Counted from the stretch's first letter, positions 1 through 9,038 are shown. The stretch is DNA of 64,000 nucleotides from Flavobacterium psychrophilum (GCA_945860385.1 CAMAQD010000011.1:52225-116224); one strand, 5' to 3'. Notes: generated by a model not told the origin, from the sequence alone. Translations and numbers: made by a program.

Positions 1-444
1 GACTCTTGTGATGGCAATAACACCTACAAGGCCGCCAAAAAAAGCAATTAACACATCATAAATATTAGGTGATGTTCTTGCTAATAATTCGGATTGGGTT
101 TCTTTAAATGGACTCAAATAAAAATAGGTTGTCGAGACGACTAAACTTACGATAGTGGCTATCAGAAGATTTTTTAAGGCTTTTTTGACTAATTCTGAAT
201 CGTACATTCCGAGTCCAAATCCAGCACCAATAATCGGTCCCATTAAAGGTGAAATTAACATTGCTCCGATGATTACTGCTGTCGAATTTACATTCAATCC
301 GATGGAAGCCACCACGATAGCACAGGCTAAAATCCAAAGGTTTGAACCTCGAAAAGAGATATTGGACTTTACATTTTCCAATACTTTTTGTTTGTCTTCT
401 TCCCCAAAATGGAGGTCGGTAAATTTTAATATTTTATAAAGCAT
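1..444 (-). CDS. DUF389 family membrane protein (3' end outside window)
   Basis: The reading frame is open from an ATG at 444 (minus strand) to the window edge, giving the first 148 residues. The start reads MLYKILKFTDLHFGEEDKQK. Hydrophobic helices follow, with a segment containing NSTAVIIGAMLISPLMGPI and then GAGFGLG. This glycine/proline-rich block after a conserved N-terminal membrane segment is typical of the DUF389 (TIGR00341-type) proteins, whose function is unknown. At least three membrane segments are visible (about residues 36-75, 90-110 and 130-148). The C-terminal part is missing only because the window ends. Transcription is away from ssb, so the two share the 445-679 spacer. The family call is from remembered motif pattern, not from a search. 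Confidence 0.75.
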   Translation of the reverse strand, partial: MLYKILKFTDLHFGEEDKQKVLENVKSNISFRGSNLWILACAIVVASIGLNVNSTAVIIGAMLISPLMGPIIGAGFGLGMYDSELVKKALKNLLIATIVSLVVSTTYFYLSPFKETQSELLARTSPNIYDVLIAFFGGLVGVIAITRV

Positions 445-545
445 TTCTTTTTTATGATTTTTAATTGAAATTTGTTAGGGCATCAAAATCTTTATTAATT
501 CTTTTAAAATCAATCAAATATACTAAATAATTTCCATTTACAAAC

Positions 546-589
546 GGTTACAAATAGTTACAACCGAAAGTAAGTAGTTATCAACCGAA
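546..589. promoter_or_regulatory. Phased direct repeats upstream of ssb
   Basis: The spacer between the divergent DUF389 and ssb genes holds three related half-sites: GTTACAA at 547, GTTACAACCGAA at 557 and GTTATCAACCGAA at 577. Their starts are 10 and 20 bp apart, so they lie on one face of the helix. This is what an operator for a DNA-binding protein often looks like; the binding protein is unknown. A weak -7-like CATCTTTG follows at 609-616. Confidence 0.35.
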
Positions 590-679
590 TAAATTTTGAG
601 AGCTGTCGCATCTTTGCCCTGTTGATTTGAACGAACAATTCAACAAAACTATATATAAACAATTTAAATTTTACACGCC

Positions 680-1012
680 ATGAATGCAATGAAAAACACA
701 GTACAGTTAATCGGAAACGTAGGTAACGATCCAGAAATCAAAACTTTTGATGGAGGAAAAAAATTAGCCAACATAACCATCGCCACAAACGATAGTTATA
801 AAAATGACAAAGGAGAAAAAGTGGAAACAACCGAATGGCACAAAGTAGTTGCCTGGGGAAAAACCGCTGACATCATTGAAAAATACGTCACAAAAGGTCT
901 TCAAATCGGAATCGAAGGAAAATTGACGCATAGAAGTTACGACGATAAAAATGGTGAAAAGCGATATATCACAGAAGTAGTTGTGAATGAAGTGATGCTT
1001 TTGGGCAAGTAG
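680..1012 (+). CDS. ssb: Single-stranded DNA-binding protein, short form
   Basis: This 110-residue protein is a single OB fold of the bacterial SSB family. It has the N-terminal VQLIGNVGNDPEIK strand, then ANITIATND, TTEWHKVVAWGKTADI and KGLQIGIEGKL, all in family order. SSB coats single-stranded DNA during replication, repair and recombination. It stops right after the last OB strand (VVNEVMLLGK). The flexible linker and acidic tip that recruit partner proteins in long SSBs such as the E. coli protein are therefore absent. That suggests an accessory SSB (competence, repair or plasmid-type) beside a full-length replicative one elsewhere; this is inference. The start at 680 is chosen over an ATG at 689 only because it is the first. 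An HRDC-domain gene follows 23 bp downstream, probably in the same transcript. Confidence 0.9.
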   Translation: MNAMKNTVQLIGNVGNDPEIKTFDGGKKLANITIATNDSYKNDKGEKVETTEWHKVVAWGKTADIIEKYVTKGLQIGIEGKLTHRSYDDKNGEKRYITEVVVNEVMLLGK

Positions 1013-1035
1013 TTTAACTTTTAAACACCATAATT

Positions 1036-1464
1036 ATGAACATAAAAGTTTTTAATATTCGACTCGATAAGGAGCATTGTCAGGAAGACCAAAAGAAGAT
1101 GAATGAGTTTTTAGATGCCGTAGATATCAAACTCACTTCTACTAATTTTGTTACAACAACAACTTTAGATTTTTGGTCAGCTGTTGTTTTTTTTGAACCC
1201 AAAAAAGATAGTAAAGCTGTTATTGATGAAAGTGAATTAACAGTTGAAGAAAAGAAAATCTATGTTGCTTTAAAACAATGGAGAAACGATTTGGCAAAAG
1301 AATCTGGATGGTCTGCTTTTAGGATTTGTCATAACTCGCATTTGATTTCTATTGCGAAAGCAAAGCCTCAAACTGTAGATGAACTTAAAATAATTAAAAG
1401 TTTTGGAGAAAGCAGAACGGCTAATTACGGAGATGATATAATTTCTCTTTTGAATGCTCTGTAA
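1036..1464 (+). CDS. HRDC-domain protein
   Basis: A 142-residue protein in two parts. Residues 1-65 are a small mixed domain (MNIKVFNIRLDKEHCQEDQ...). Residues 70-142 match the HRDC fold seen at the C terminus of RecQ helicases and RNase D: ELTVEEKKIYVALKQWR, then CHNSHLISIAKAKPQTVDEL, then SFGESRTANYGDDIISLLNA. HRDC domains usually bind nucleic acid or help target a helicase. Here there is no helicase or nuclease domain in the same chain, so it is a stand-alone module. Its position 23 bp behind ssb suggests a joint role in single-stranded DNA metabolism, by inference only. A strong hairpin terminator follows at 1514. Confidence 0.75.
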   Translation: MNIKVFNIRLDKEHCQEDQKKMNEFLDAVDIKLTSTNFVTTTTLDFWSAVVFFEPKKDSKAVIDESELTVEEKKIYVALKQWRNDLAKESGWSAFRICHNSHLISIAKAKPQTVDELKIIKSFGESRTANYGDDIISLLNAL

Positions 1465-1513
1465 AATTATAATAGCTTAATCCTTCAAATTAATTAAGGT
1501 TTAAAATCAAAAA

Positions 1514-1545
1514 AAATGCCCTCTCAATCGGAGGGCATTTGTATT
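1514..1545 (+). terminator. Terminator after the ssb-HRDC unit
   Basis: Perfect 10-bp inverted repeat AAATGCCCTC / GAGGGCATTT (1514-1523 and 1531-1540) with a 7-nt loop. It lies between convergent genes and carries A residues before and T residues after the stem, so it can act on both strands. Confidence 0.8.
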
Positions 1546-1550
1546 TTAAA

Positions 1551-1742
1551 CTAGGATATTTTTTTCTTTACATCAAACCTTGGACAGTTATCGCAACGTT
1601 TTTTTTCTCCTTTTTTGTATTTATCACAACATTTAGATTTACATTTATCCCCTTTCTTGATTTTGTCAGGATTGTCTTTTTTATTTTTTTTCTCTTTTTC
1701 CTTTTCTTTCTTGCTCACTTTACAAAGAATTATAATCCACAC
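1551..1742 (-). CDS. Small lysine- and cysteine-rich protein
   Basis: A 63-residue protein, very basic, without signal peptide. The first half is almost only Lys, Glu and Asn. The second half has six cysteines in the pattern CKSKCC-(x)10-CDNC (KCKSKCCDKYKKGEKKRCDNC), ending PRFDVKKKIS. The spacing suggests a small metal-binding knuckle. I prefer this strand to the overlapping 88-codon plus-strand frame because that frame is nearly all Phe/Leu/Ile and looks like the complement of Lys codons. The start is uncertain; MDNPDKIKK-like internal starts are absent, so the ATG at 1742 is used. The function is unknown. Confidence 0.5.
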   Translation of the reverse strand: MWIIILCKVSKKEKEKEKKNKKDNPDKIKKGDKCKSKCCDKYKKGEKKRCDNCPRFDVKKKIS

Positions 1743-1790
1743 AAAGATATATTATTTTTATCTATTCTAAATAAGCAAGGTTGTTTTTAT

Positions 1791-1835
1791 AAAAAAAAGT
1801 CTTGAAGAAAACAGAATTCCTCAAGACTTTTTTAA
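1791..1835 (-). terminator. Terminator after ferritin
   Basis: Inverted repeat AAAAAAGTCTTGA (1793-1805) and TCAAGACTTTTTT (1821-1833), 13 bp, loop of 15 nt. It lies 20 bp after the ferritin stop codon; on the minus strand the stem ends in a T run. Confidence 0.8.
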
Positions 1836-1852
1836 ATTTATTTAAGTTGTAA

Positions 1853-2368
1853 TTATTTTGGTGCAGCAGCGCTGGCAGCTACAGCAATTAATTGAATGTC
1901 TCGGTCGAATAAATACAATCCACCTTTGTCATCGCCAATCAAATTGATTTTGTCCAATATGGTTTTGGCAGTGGCTTCTTCTTCAATTTGTTCAGCAACA
2001 TACCATTGCAGGAAGTTATGAGTGGCATAATCTTTTTCTTCAAAAGTAATGTGTACCAGTTCATTAATAGAATTTGAAACAAAAAGTTCGTGTTGGTAAA
2101 GTGCGTCAAACATTCCTTTGAAAGTTTCGTACGAAGTATTTGGAGCGTTTAAATCGGTGATTTGCGAGTGACCACCACGTTCGTTAACATATTTTATTAA
2201 TTTGAGCATGTGCAGGCGTTCTTCGTCTGATTGAGCGTACATAAATTTGGCGATTCCTTCCAGGCCATTAATTTCTGCCCAGCAAGCCATTGATAAATAA
2301 ATCTGAGATGATTCGGCCTCAATTCTAATTTGTTTGTTTAAAGCGATTTCTATGTTTTTCGATAGCAT
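1853..2368 (-). CDS. ftnA: Ferritin (non-haem, H-type)
   Basis: A 171-residue ferritin that would self-assemble into an iron-storage shell in the cytoplasm and oxidise Fe(II) at a di-iron centre. The ferroxidase ligands are all in place: Glu17, Glu50, His53, Glu94, Gln127 and Glu130, in the motifs RIEAESSQIY, SDEERLHM, YQHELFV and AEQIEEE. The four-helix bundle plus short fifth helix fills the normal family length (about 165-175). The alanine-rich tail ASAAAPK is a lineage-specific extension. It is a single-gene unit with its own terminator at 1791. No iron-box could be recognised upstream. Confidence 0.93.
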   Translation of the reverse strand: MLSKNIEIALNKQIRIEAESSQIYLSMACWAEINGLEGIAKFMYAQSDEERLHMLKLIKYVNERGGHSQITDLNAPNTSYETFKGMFDALYQHELFVSNSINELVHITFEEKDYATHNFLQWYVAEQIEEEATAKTILDKINLIGDDKGGLYLFDRDIQLIAVAASAAAPK

Positions 2369-2511
2369 AATGAAGTAGTTTTTTGCAAATTTAAATAAAA
2401 TAATTTAAAGCCGTTGTTAGCTTTGAGAAAAGATTTTTTTTCGAGTAAGTCTTTTGAAATTTAGGTTTTTTGTGAAAAAATTCATTTTATCGAAAAGGGA
2501 ATGAATACAAA

Positions 2512-3141
2512 CTATTGATTCATTAATTCTTGAAAACAATCTATAAATTGACTCACGTGAAAACCATCCATCAAACCGTGATGCGCGTGAATAGACATCG
2601 ACATCGTTCTTTTTCCGTCATAGGCAATCATCATTTTTCCAAAGGAAATTTTAGGGCAACTATCCGGAAAAGTGTAGCTTCTAGCGTGAGTAAGTGAGCT
2701 GAAATTTATCCAAGGAACTGCCGAGAAATGAATCAAATTATCGTTTGGAAATTCTCTTGTAAAAAGTCCCGAACTGTTTTGGATTCTCTCAATTTCCTTA
2801 AAAGTATTGACAGCAAAAACGTCAAAATCCGGAGAATATTCAATCAAAGAAAAACCGAAAGTTTGGTCCTCTCTCATTATCGTAGCCGATACATCAATCG
2901 TATCATAAATGTAAATGGCATCGTCTTTAATTCGATAACGAAAGCATTCAATAGTGTTAACAGCAACGATGGTTTTGTGCAAATAATACACAAAAAAAGA
3001 GGTTCCTGATTCTTTTGCAGTGGCATAGGCTTTTGTGCAATCTATTTCGACAGTTAATCCAAAAAAAGGTTCTTCGAATTGTTTGAAAAACAAAAAATGT
3101 TCTTTTCGGTTCCAATTGTCAAGGTCTAAAAGGGTTTTCAT
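2512..3141 (-). CDS. Chloramphenicol acetyltransferase-fold protein
   Basis: A 209-residue protein of the CAT family (trimeric acetyl-CoA-dependent O-acetyltransferases). The catalytic signature HHGLMDGFHVSQF lies at residues 187-199, so His188 and Asp192 match the catalytic His and structural Asp of CAT. The N-terminal LDNWNRKEHF...F and TSFFVYYLHKTIVAVN also follow the family, and length is normal (205-220). Whether it acetylates chloramphenicol is not shown: chromosomal CAT-like proteins of Bacteroidota often have no demonstrated resistance role, and no mobile element flanks it. It appears to be a single-gene unit, with the OmpA gene downstream after its own terminator. Confidence 0.8.
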   Translation of the reverse strand: MKTLLDLDNWNRKEHFLFFKQFEEPFFGLTVEIDCTKAYATAKESGTSFFVYYLHKTIVAVNTIECFRYRIKDDAIYIYDTIDVSATIMREDQTFGFSLIEYSPDFDVFAVNTFKEIERIQNSSGLFTREFPNDNLIHFSAVPWINFSSLTHARSYTFPDSCPKISFGKMMIAYDGKRTMSMSIHAHHGLMDGFHVSQFIDCFQELMNQ

Positions 3142-3221
3142 TGCGTTTCAAAATTTTAATTTTTCAAAAGTACTGCAAATCTTTTAATATATCTGCTACG
3201 ATTGTTCAGCCCAAAACAAGT

Positions 3222-3262
3222 CAAAAAAAAACCCTAAAAGAAAATTTCCTTTAGGGCTTTTA
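3222..3262 (-). terminator. Terminator after the OmpA-type porin
   Basis: Inverted repeat CCCTAAA (3232-3238) / TTTAGGG (3250-3256) with an A-rich left flank that gives a T run on the minus strand, 24 bp beyond the stop codon of the gene at 3280-4539. Confidence 0.7.
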
Positions 3263-3279
3263 AGATGTTAAAAAGTAGT

Positions 3280-4539
3280 TTATTTTATTATGAAAGTAAC
3301 TTTTCTAACTAATTTTCTAGCGCCTTCAGAAGTTTTATCAACTGAAGAGTCTTCGCCGGCAGAAATTACATTCAATCTTGAAGAATCAATGTTTGCTTTT
3401 AATAAAATGTTTTTCACATTCGTAGCTCTTGCATTAGCTAATCTGTCGTTGTATTCAGATCTTCCAACTTCGTCAGCGTGACCAATAATATCAACTGAAG
3501 CAGTAGGATTGTTTCTTAAATAGGTCAAGATAAAATCAATACCTTCGGTAGAAGTGTTATTAGGTTTTGCAACATTGAAATCAAAATAAGTACAAATATA
3601 GCCATTGTTAATGGTGCTTTTAATCTGGTCATTATAGTTTAAAACTTGAGTACTATCAGATTTACTTGCGTAATTTTCCAAGACGTAAGCTTCTGTTTTA
3701 TCAGCAACACCGTTATTGTTTTTATCAATAGATCGTCCTTTAGTATCAACCATTGCTCCAGCAGGTGTTTCAGGTTCTTCGTCTAAATAATTTACTACAC
3801 CATCTCTGTCACTATCAAGCATTCTATTTTCAACAGCAGTAAATCTTGCGTCAATTGCGGCAAATCTGTCATCATTGTCCATAACCCAGTCAGCATGTTT
3901 GGCTTTTTTACCTAAATAAACCGTGATTCCCGCAGTTCCTGTAAAAAGACTTCCGTTGAATCCTCTGATGTTATTATTGCTTGCTCCATCAAAAGCGAAA
4001 TTTTGTTTTGTATTAGAAATCGTTGTGAAATCTCCTGTTAGCACAATTCTGTCAGTCAATTTGATTTGACCCGTTACACCAATCATAAAATTCCCCATTC
4101 TGTCTTTTAAATACGTAGGATCTTTTCTTTCCAAGAAAGACAAACCAAAACCTGCGTGGACTAATAAACCAAATGTGTTTGTCCAAGTTTCAAAACTCAT
4201 TATTCTTCCCAAGTTGGCAACACCTTGTAAATCTGCTCTGTAATATTTTGTATCAAAAGGCATTGATCCTTCTTCTTCAGTAAAACTGTTGTATCCGAAA
4301 TCACCTTTTAAACCAAATTTGTTGTTGAACATGTAACGAACACCTAAATCTACAGTGTAGGGACTAACCACAGTAGTGTAATATCCAGAGGTCATTGGTC
4401 GTTGCGGTTTGTTAAAACCACCAGATAATTCGATAGACCATTGATTAAAATCAGTTGTCTTGGCTACAACTGTTCCGTCTTGCGCGCTTATTGTTGTTAA
4501 AGCGAATGCAAAAATTAATGTAAGTAATATTTTTTTCAT
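3280..4539 (-). CDS. OmpA-family outer-membrane protein
   Basis: A 419-residue outer-membrane protein. Residues 1-19 are a signal peptide (MKKILLTLIFAFALTTISAQ, cut before Gln20). Residues 30-215 form an eight-strand beta-barrel with alternating aromatic residues. Residues about 240-285 are a calcium-binding type 3 thrombospondin-like linker (DSDRDGVVNYLDEEPETPAG, DKNNNGVADKTE). Residues 310-419 are the OmpA peptidoglycan-binding domain (VDIIGHADEVGRSEYNDRLA, then RKLVRKVTFIIK). It anchors the outer membrane to the wall. The barrel part has a shorter paralogue at 10772-11386. A -7 promoter box lies at 4563-4570 and a terminator at 3222, so it is a single transcript. Confidence 0.9.
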   Translation of the reverse strand: MKKILLTLIFAFALTTISAQDGTVVAKTTDFNQWSIELSGGFNKPQRPMTSGYYTTVVSPYTVDLGVRYMFNNKFGLKGDFGYNSFTEEEGSMPFDTKYYRADLQGVANLGRIMSFETWTNTFGLLVHAGFGLSFLERKDPTYLKDRMGNFMIGVTGQIKLTDRIVLTGDFTTISNTKQNFAFDGASNNNIRGFNGSLFTGTAGITVYLGKKAKHADWVMDNDDRFAAIDARFTAVENRMLDSDRDGVVNYLDEEPETPAGAMVDTKGRSIDKNNNGVADKTEAYVLENYASKSDSTQVLNYNDQIKSTINNGYICTYFDFNVAKPNNTSTEGIDFILTYLRNNPTASVDIIGHADEVGRSEYNDRLANARATNVKNILLKANIDSSRLNVISAGEDSSVDKTSEGARKLVRKVTFIIK

Positions 4540-4562
4540 AATTTCATAATTTAAATTCTCGA

Positions 4563-4570
4563 CAAAACTA
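4563..4570 (-). promoter_or_regulatory. Promoter -7 box of the OmpA gene
   Basis: TAGTTTTG on the minus strand matches the Bacteroidota TAnnTTTG consensus, 24 bp before the start codon at 4539. No clear -33 TTG was found at the usual spacing. Confidence 0.55.
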
Positions 4571-4709
4571 CATTGCGTTGTTCGATATAAAATTTAAATC
4601 AGTTAATTATGAAAGTAATTATTTTAATTTTATAAGTTATGGGTAAATGTGTTATTTAAGTCATTGAAAATCAATATCTTGAAAATTGTTAAACAATGAA
4701 ATATCCTTC

Positions 4710-5396
4710 TTATTGCAATTTTATTAAGACATCGGTCATCTTTTCGAAAGTGTAGAAGTTTTTGTGTTCCACTTTATAATCAATTCTTTCGTGTGCCCAA
4801 GTGGTGTGAAACGGAATATGAACGGCGTGTCCACCAATGGCTAATACTGGCAAAACATCTGATTTCAGGGAGTTGCCAATCATAAAAAATTCTTTGGGCT
4901 GAATCTCCAAACGTTTCAATAAATCGGAATAATCTTTTTCCTGTTTGTCGGCCATCACTTCGATATGGTGAAAATAATGTCCCAAACCAGAATCGTGCAG
5001 CTTTCGGCGTTGATCCAATAAATCGCCTTTTGTAGCCACAACGAGTTTGTATTTTCCCTGCAAAGCGTCTAAAGTTTCTTCAACGCCGTCTAATAATTCA
5101 ATAGGTTTTTCGAGTAAATCTTTTCCGTATTCAATGATTTTTTCAATTACTTCGACAGGAATGGTATTATTCGAAATTTTCATCGCCGCCTCGATCATCG
5201 AGAGAATATAAGCCTTGATTCCGTATCCATAAATTTTTAAATTATCGATTTCGACCTTAAAAAGTTCCTGCGAAATCCCTTGATGCGACAAATAATCACT
5301 CATTAGGCCACAGAATTTTTGTTCCGTTTCCTGAAAATAAGGTTCGTTTACAAATAAGGTGTCGTCCGCATCGAAAGCAATTACTTTTAGGTTCAT
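4710..5396 (-). CDS. HAD-superfamily hydrolase
   Basis: A 228-residue cytoplasmic phosphohydrolase. Motif I is FDADDTLF, with nucleophile Asp9 and acid/base Asp11. The helical cap follows (about residues 15-100). Motif II is VVATKGD (residues 117-123), and a motif IV-like MIGNSLKSDVLPVL carries the metal-binding acidic residue. Arrangement and length fit subclass I HADs of the YjjG / phosphoglycolate phosphatase type that act on nucleoside or sugar phosphates; the substrate cannot be read from sequence. The stop codon of the upstream gene (5406-6866) is 9 bp before this ATG, so they form a two-gene operon. Confidence 0.85.
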   Translation of the reverse strand: MNLKVIAFDADDTLFVNEPYFQETEQKFCGLMSDYLSHQGISQELFKVEIDNLKIYGYGIKAYILSMIEAAMKISNNTIPVEVIEKIIEYGKDLLEKPIELLDGVEETLDALQGKYKLVVATKGDLLDQRRKLHDSGLGHYFHHIEVMADKQEKDYSDLLKRLEIQPKEFFMIGNSLKSDVLPVLAIGGHAVHIPFHTTWAHERIDYKVEHKNFYTFEKMTDVLIKLQ

Positions 5397-5405
5397 AAGG
5401 TTGAA

Positions 5406-6866
5406 TTAATCTTTAAACTTGCGAATTGTATATTCTTTTGTTGTATTATCGTAATATCCAAAATAATAGACATTGTCCAATTTATATAGTGTTTGTGAAG
5501 AAACATTCGTATCCTTTTCAAAAAAGACACGTATTTTATCAAAAGCCAATGGGTCTATTTCGCCTTTGATATGATTGGCGTCTTTGTCGAACAAACCATT
5601 GATGTACACCACTTTTCTATTGGCATAAGCATTAAAACTTTCCATTGTAGGATTCGAAATGGCAGCATCAATCATTGAGCCAGCTATGGAACCTATAGCA
5701 CCAAACATTCCGCCAACAATTGCGCCAGTACTCGCTTGTTGTTGTTCTTGTGAAACGCTTCCTATGGTAACTAAGTAATTATCGTTCAATTTATAGCACG
5801 AAATTCCTGCAGTCAAATTATTGATTTTTCGAATGAATTGCGATGACGTGTCTAAAATTCTTGTTTTAGTTGTGCCGCCATTTTCTTGAACATAATTACT
5901 GTTTTTAAAATCAATAATTGGGTTTTCGTCCAATGCTTCGTAACTTTTAATCAAATTATCCTGTAAATCCTTCATAGTTAAAATCAATTGATTCGAAGAA
6001 GATTTGATTTGATATAAATGGTCGTGAATCAAAAATGAATTGGAGTTTAATTCGTAACGCTCAGTATAACTTATATATGGTTTTTTTATAAATTTTTCAC
6101 TTGCCTTGAAATTATCTAGATCTAAAGTAATCAATTGGGTATAATCTAGATTGGAGTCAAAAGTTATTACAATTGTGTTACCATTCGAATAACATTTTCT
6201 TCTCTTAGAACTTTCAACTAGCGATGTTGGGTTTTCGGGTCTGATTTTTTGTAAAGAAAAAGGCAATTCAGTGGCGTAATAACTTTCATCAAGTACACCG
6301 TAAAATGTTGTTTTTTGATAATCGGATTTAAAAAATTTAAAACCTGTTAAATCAATTATTCTTTCTGCTAATTTTCCATCGGTATCAAAAACATATAATT
6401 TCAACTTATCACTATTTTTTAAAACAGTCATAATATAAAATTTACCATTTTGAGAAAAATTTTGAACGAATTTCTCGTCTTTTAAAGACAAAGTATAAGT
6501 CTTGTTTTCCGAATTTGGTTTGTCAAAATTAAATTGCTGAATAAAAATATCTTTGTGACTAGAGGAAGTCCAAAACAAATTGATATTGGATTTGTCCTCA
6601 TTATACCCAATCATTCCAACATACAACTTCGGATTTAATCTTTCAGTCGATAACGAATCAATAATTTGCATATCGCTGTTGAGGCGAATTGCTTTTACTT
6701 TTTCTTTATCACTAATAAAAAGAGTTGTTTCTTTTGTAAAATCATTTACAATTTGAAAAACAGATTTCCCTTTTTTGAGGGCAACGGGTGTAGAGTTTAC
6801 GATTTCTTGAGAAAATGAAATAATGCTGCATAACAACAATGCAAGTAGGATACTTCGTTTGTACAT
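5406..6866 (-). CDS. Exported protein of unknown function
   Basis: A 486-residue protein that I do not recognise. It begins with a signal peptide (MYKRSILLALLLCSIISFSQE; cleavage after Ser19). The body is rich in short beta-strand patterns with repeated KLYVFDTDGKL-like and LDLDNFKASEKF-like blades, compatible with a beta-propeller or WD-like fold. Near residues 375-400 there is a glycine-rich hydrophobic stretch (TGAIVGGMFGAIGSIAG) resembling a glycine zipper, which could insert in or pack against a membrane. It is the first gene of an operon with the HAD hydrolase, which starts 9 bp after it. The likely location is periplasm or outer membrane. Confidence 0.6.
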   Translation of the reverse strand: MYKRSILLALLLCSIISFSQEIVNSTPVALKKGKSVFQIVNDFTKETTLFISDKEKVKAIRLNSDMQIIDSLSTERLNPKLYVGMIGYNEDKSNINLFWTSSSHKDIFIQQFNFDKPNSENKTYTLSLKDEKFVQNFSQNGKFYIMTVLKNSDKLKLYVFDTDGKLAERIIDLTGFKFFKSDYQKTTFYGVLDESYYATELPFSLQKIRPENPTSLVESSKRRKCYSNGNTIVITFDSNLDYTQLITLDLDNFKASEKFIKKPYISYTERYELNSNSFLIHDHLYQIKSSSNQLILTMKDLQDNLIKSYEALDENPIIDFKNSNYVQENGGTTKTRILDTSSQFIRKINNLTAGISCYKLNDNYLVTIGSVSQEQQQASTGAIVGGMFGAIGSIAGSMIDAAISNPTMESFNAYANRKVVYINGLFDKDANHIKGEIDPLAFDKIRVFFEKDTNVSSQTLYKLDNVYYFGYYDNTTKEYTIRKFKD

Positions 6867-6958
6867 TTTGGGATAGTTTACGATAAATTTGTCTGTTTTT
6901 TGTTACGAATGTACAAATTATTTATAGTAAAAGCCTTTAATTTTATATTATTATTTCT

Positions 6959-9019
6959 TTAATTTATAGTCTCTCCATTTCCAACATTATCCGCATCAGG
7001 ATTCACGAAAACTAATTTTCCTTCGGCGTTATTGGTCATCAAAATCATTCCTTGACTTTCTACTCCACGAAGGTTTCTTGGAGCCAAATTCACTAAAACT
7101 GTCACGCGTTTTCCAATAATATCTTCGGGTTTAAAACTCTCTGCAATTCCTGAAACAATTGTGCGAACATCAATTCCTGTATCTACTTTCAAAATCAACA
7201 ATTTGTTGGCTTTTGGCATTTTCTCTGCTTCGAGAATCGTTCCCGCACGCAAATCCATTTTAGCAAAATCATCAAACTGAATCAAGTCTTTTTGTGGTTC
7301 AGCCACTTTATTTTCGGCACTGTTGGCGGTTTTTGTAGCTTCCAATTTATCTATTTGTTTTTGGATTTCTTCATCTTCAATTTTGGCGAAAAGCAATTCC
7401 GCTTCACCAATTTGGTGTCCTTCAGGAATCAAATCTGAGTCATCTGAAACTGTTTTCCAGTCAATCTTATCTTCAATTTTTAGGATTCTTGATAATTTCG
7501 TGGCTGTAAACGGCAAGAAAGGTTCGCAAAGGGAACTCAAAGCTGCGGCAATTTGCAAAGCTACATACATTTGGGTTTGAACACGAGCCGCATCTGTTTT
7601 TATCATTTTCCATGGCTCTTCGTCGGCAAGATATTTATTTCCCAATCGGGCAACATTCATCAATTCGCTCAAAGCTTCACGGAATCTGTAACGTTCCAAT
7701 GAACTCGAAATCACGGCTGGATACGCTTTCAATTCTGTCAAAGTCGCTTCGTCCACTTCTGAAAGTTCATTTGAAGCTGGAACAATTCCTTCGTAATATT
7801 TATTGGTCAACACTACTACACGATTGATGAAGTTTCCAAAAATCGCCACTAATTCGTTGTTATTTCTCGCCTGAAAATCTTTCCAGGTAAAATCATTATC
7901 CTTGGTTTCCGGTGCATTCGACGTCAAGGCATAACGCAAAACATCTTGCTGATTCGGAAATTCTTCCAAATATTCGTGCAACCAAACGGCCCAGTTTTTT
8001 GACGTTGACAATTTATTTCCTTCCAAATTCAAGAACTCGTTTGCAGGAACATTATCTGGTAAAATGTAGCTTCCTTCGGCTTTCAACATCGCTGGGAAAA
8101 TGATGCAGTGAAAAACAATATTGTCTTTCCCTATGAAGTGAACCAATTTCGTATCTTGATCTTTCCAGTACGGTTCCCAATCTTTTCCTTCTCTCGCAGC
8201 CCATTCTTTCGAAGAAGAAATGTAGCCAATAGGTGCATCAAACCAAACATATAATTTTTTTCCTTCGGCACCTTCAACAGGAACATCAATTCCCCAATCG
8301 AGGTCACGAGTTACGGCACGAGGTTCTAGTCCGCCGTCAATCCAAGATTTTACTTGACCGTAAACATTGGGTTTCCAGTCATTTTTATGACCAACGAGAA
8401 TCCATTCTTTCAAGAAATCTTCATAACGATCCAAAGGCAAAAACCAGTGTTTCGTCGATTTCAAAATAGGGGTTTCTCCAGTAATAGTCGATTTTGGATT
8501 AATCAAATCCGTTGCGTTTAGTGTCCAACCACATTTTTCGCATTGGTCGCCATAGGCTTCTTCGTTGCCACATTTAGGGCAAGTCCCAACAACAAAACGA
8601 TCTGCTAAAAATTGATCTGCTTTCGCATCATACAACTGTTCGGTTACTTCCTCGATAAAATCACCTTTGTCATACAGCGTTTTAAAAAATTCCGAAGCCG
8701 TGTCGTGATGAATCTTGGCCGAGGTTCTGGAATAATTATCAAACGAAATTCCAAAATCCGAGAATGATTTTCGGATAATTCCATCATATTTATCGATTAC
8801 TTCCTGAGGCGTAACGCCTTCTTTCTTGGCTTTCATCGAAATCGCCACGCCGTGTTCGTCGCTTCCGCAAACAAACAAAACGTCTCTTCCCTGCAATCTT
8901 AAATATCTGGAATAAATATCCGAAGGCACGTAAACACCCGCCAAATGCCCAATGTGAATGGGTCCGTTTGTATAAGGCAATGCCGCCGTAATGGTATATC
9001 TTTTTGGATTCTGTAACAT
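6959..9019 (-). CDS. metG: Methionyl-tRNA synthetase
   Basis: A 686-residue class I synthetase that charges tRNA-Met. The HIGH motif is HIGH itself at residues 22-25 ([13 protein letters not shown]). A zinc knuckle with two CxxC pairs follows (CPKC...CEKC, about residues 143-163). The KMSKS loop is the variant KLSTS in [13 protein letters not shown]. After the anticodon-binding helices, residues about 580-686 are the EMAP/Trbp111 tRNA-binding OB domain ([19 protein letters not shown]), so this is the long dimer-forming type. The KLSTS variant is, as far as I recall, usual in Bacteroidota and not a defect. A -7 box lies at 9039-9046. Confidence 0.97.
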   Translation of the reverse strand: MLQNPKRYTITAALPYTNGPIHIGHLAGVYVPSDIYSRYLRLQGRDVLFVCGSDEHGVAISMKAKKEGVTPQEVIDKYDGIIRKSFSDFGISFDNYSRTSAKIHHDTASEFFKTLYDKGDFIEEVTEQLYDAKADQFLADRFVVGTCPKCGNEEAYGDQCEKCGWTLNATDLINPKSTITGETPILKSTKHWFLPLDRYEDFLKEWILVGHKNDWKPNVYGQVKSWIDGGLEPRAVTRDLDWGIDVPVEGAEGKKLYVWFDAPIGYISSSKEWAAREGKDWEPYWKDQDTKLVHFIGKDNIVFHCIIFPAMLKAEGSYILPDNVPANEFLNLEGNKLSTSKNWAVWLHEYLEEFPNQQDVLRYALTSNAPETKDNDFTWKDFQARNNNELVAIFGNFINRVVVLTNKYYEGIVPASNELSEVDEATLTELKAYPAVISSSLERYRFREALSELMNVARLGNKYLADEEPWKMIKTDAARVQTQMYVALQIAAALSSLCEPFLPFTATKLSRILKIEDKIDWKTVSDDSDLIPEGHQIGEAELLFAKIEDEEIQKQIDKLEATKTANSAENKVAEPQKDLIQFDDFAKMDLRAGTILEAEKMPKANKLLILKVDTGIDVRTIVSGIAESFKPEDIIGKRVTVLVNLAPRNLRGVESQGMILMTNNAEGKLVFVNPDADNVGNGETIN

Positions 9020-9038
9020 AATTCAGTTTAATTTGCTG

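Noticed and set aside
155..439. 94-codon plus-strand frame at the window start
   Set aside because: It is the complement of the conserved DUF389 gene, whose minus-strand translation has the expected membrane helices.
1539..1805. 88-codon plus-strand frame of Phe/Leu/Ile
   Set aside because: It is the complement of the Lys- and Cys-rich minus-strand gene and overlaps two terminators.
2512..3141. CAT-like gene as an acquired resistance island
   Set aside because: No transposase, integrase, repeat flank or composition change is seen; it looks like a resident chromosomal gene of the family.
8959..9019. KLSTS instead of KMSKS in MetG as a damaged active site
   Set aside because: All other motifs are intact and, as I recall, the variant is usual in Bacteroidota MetRS.
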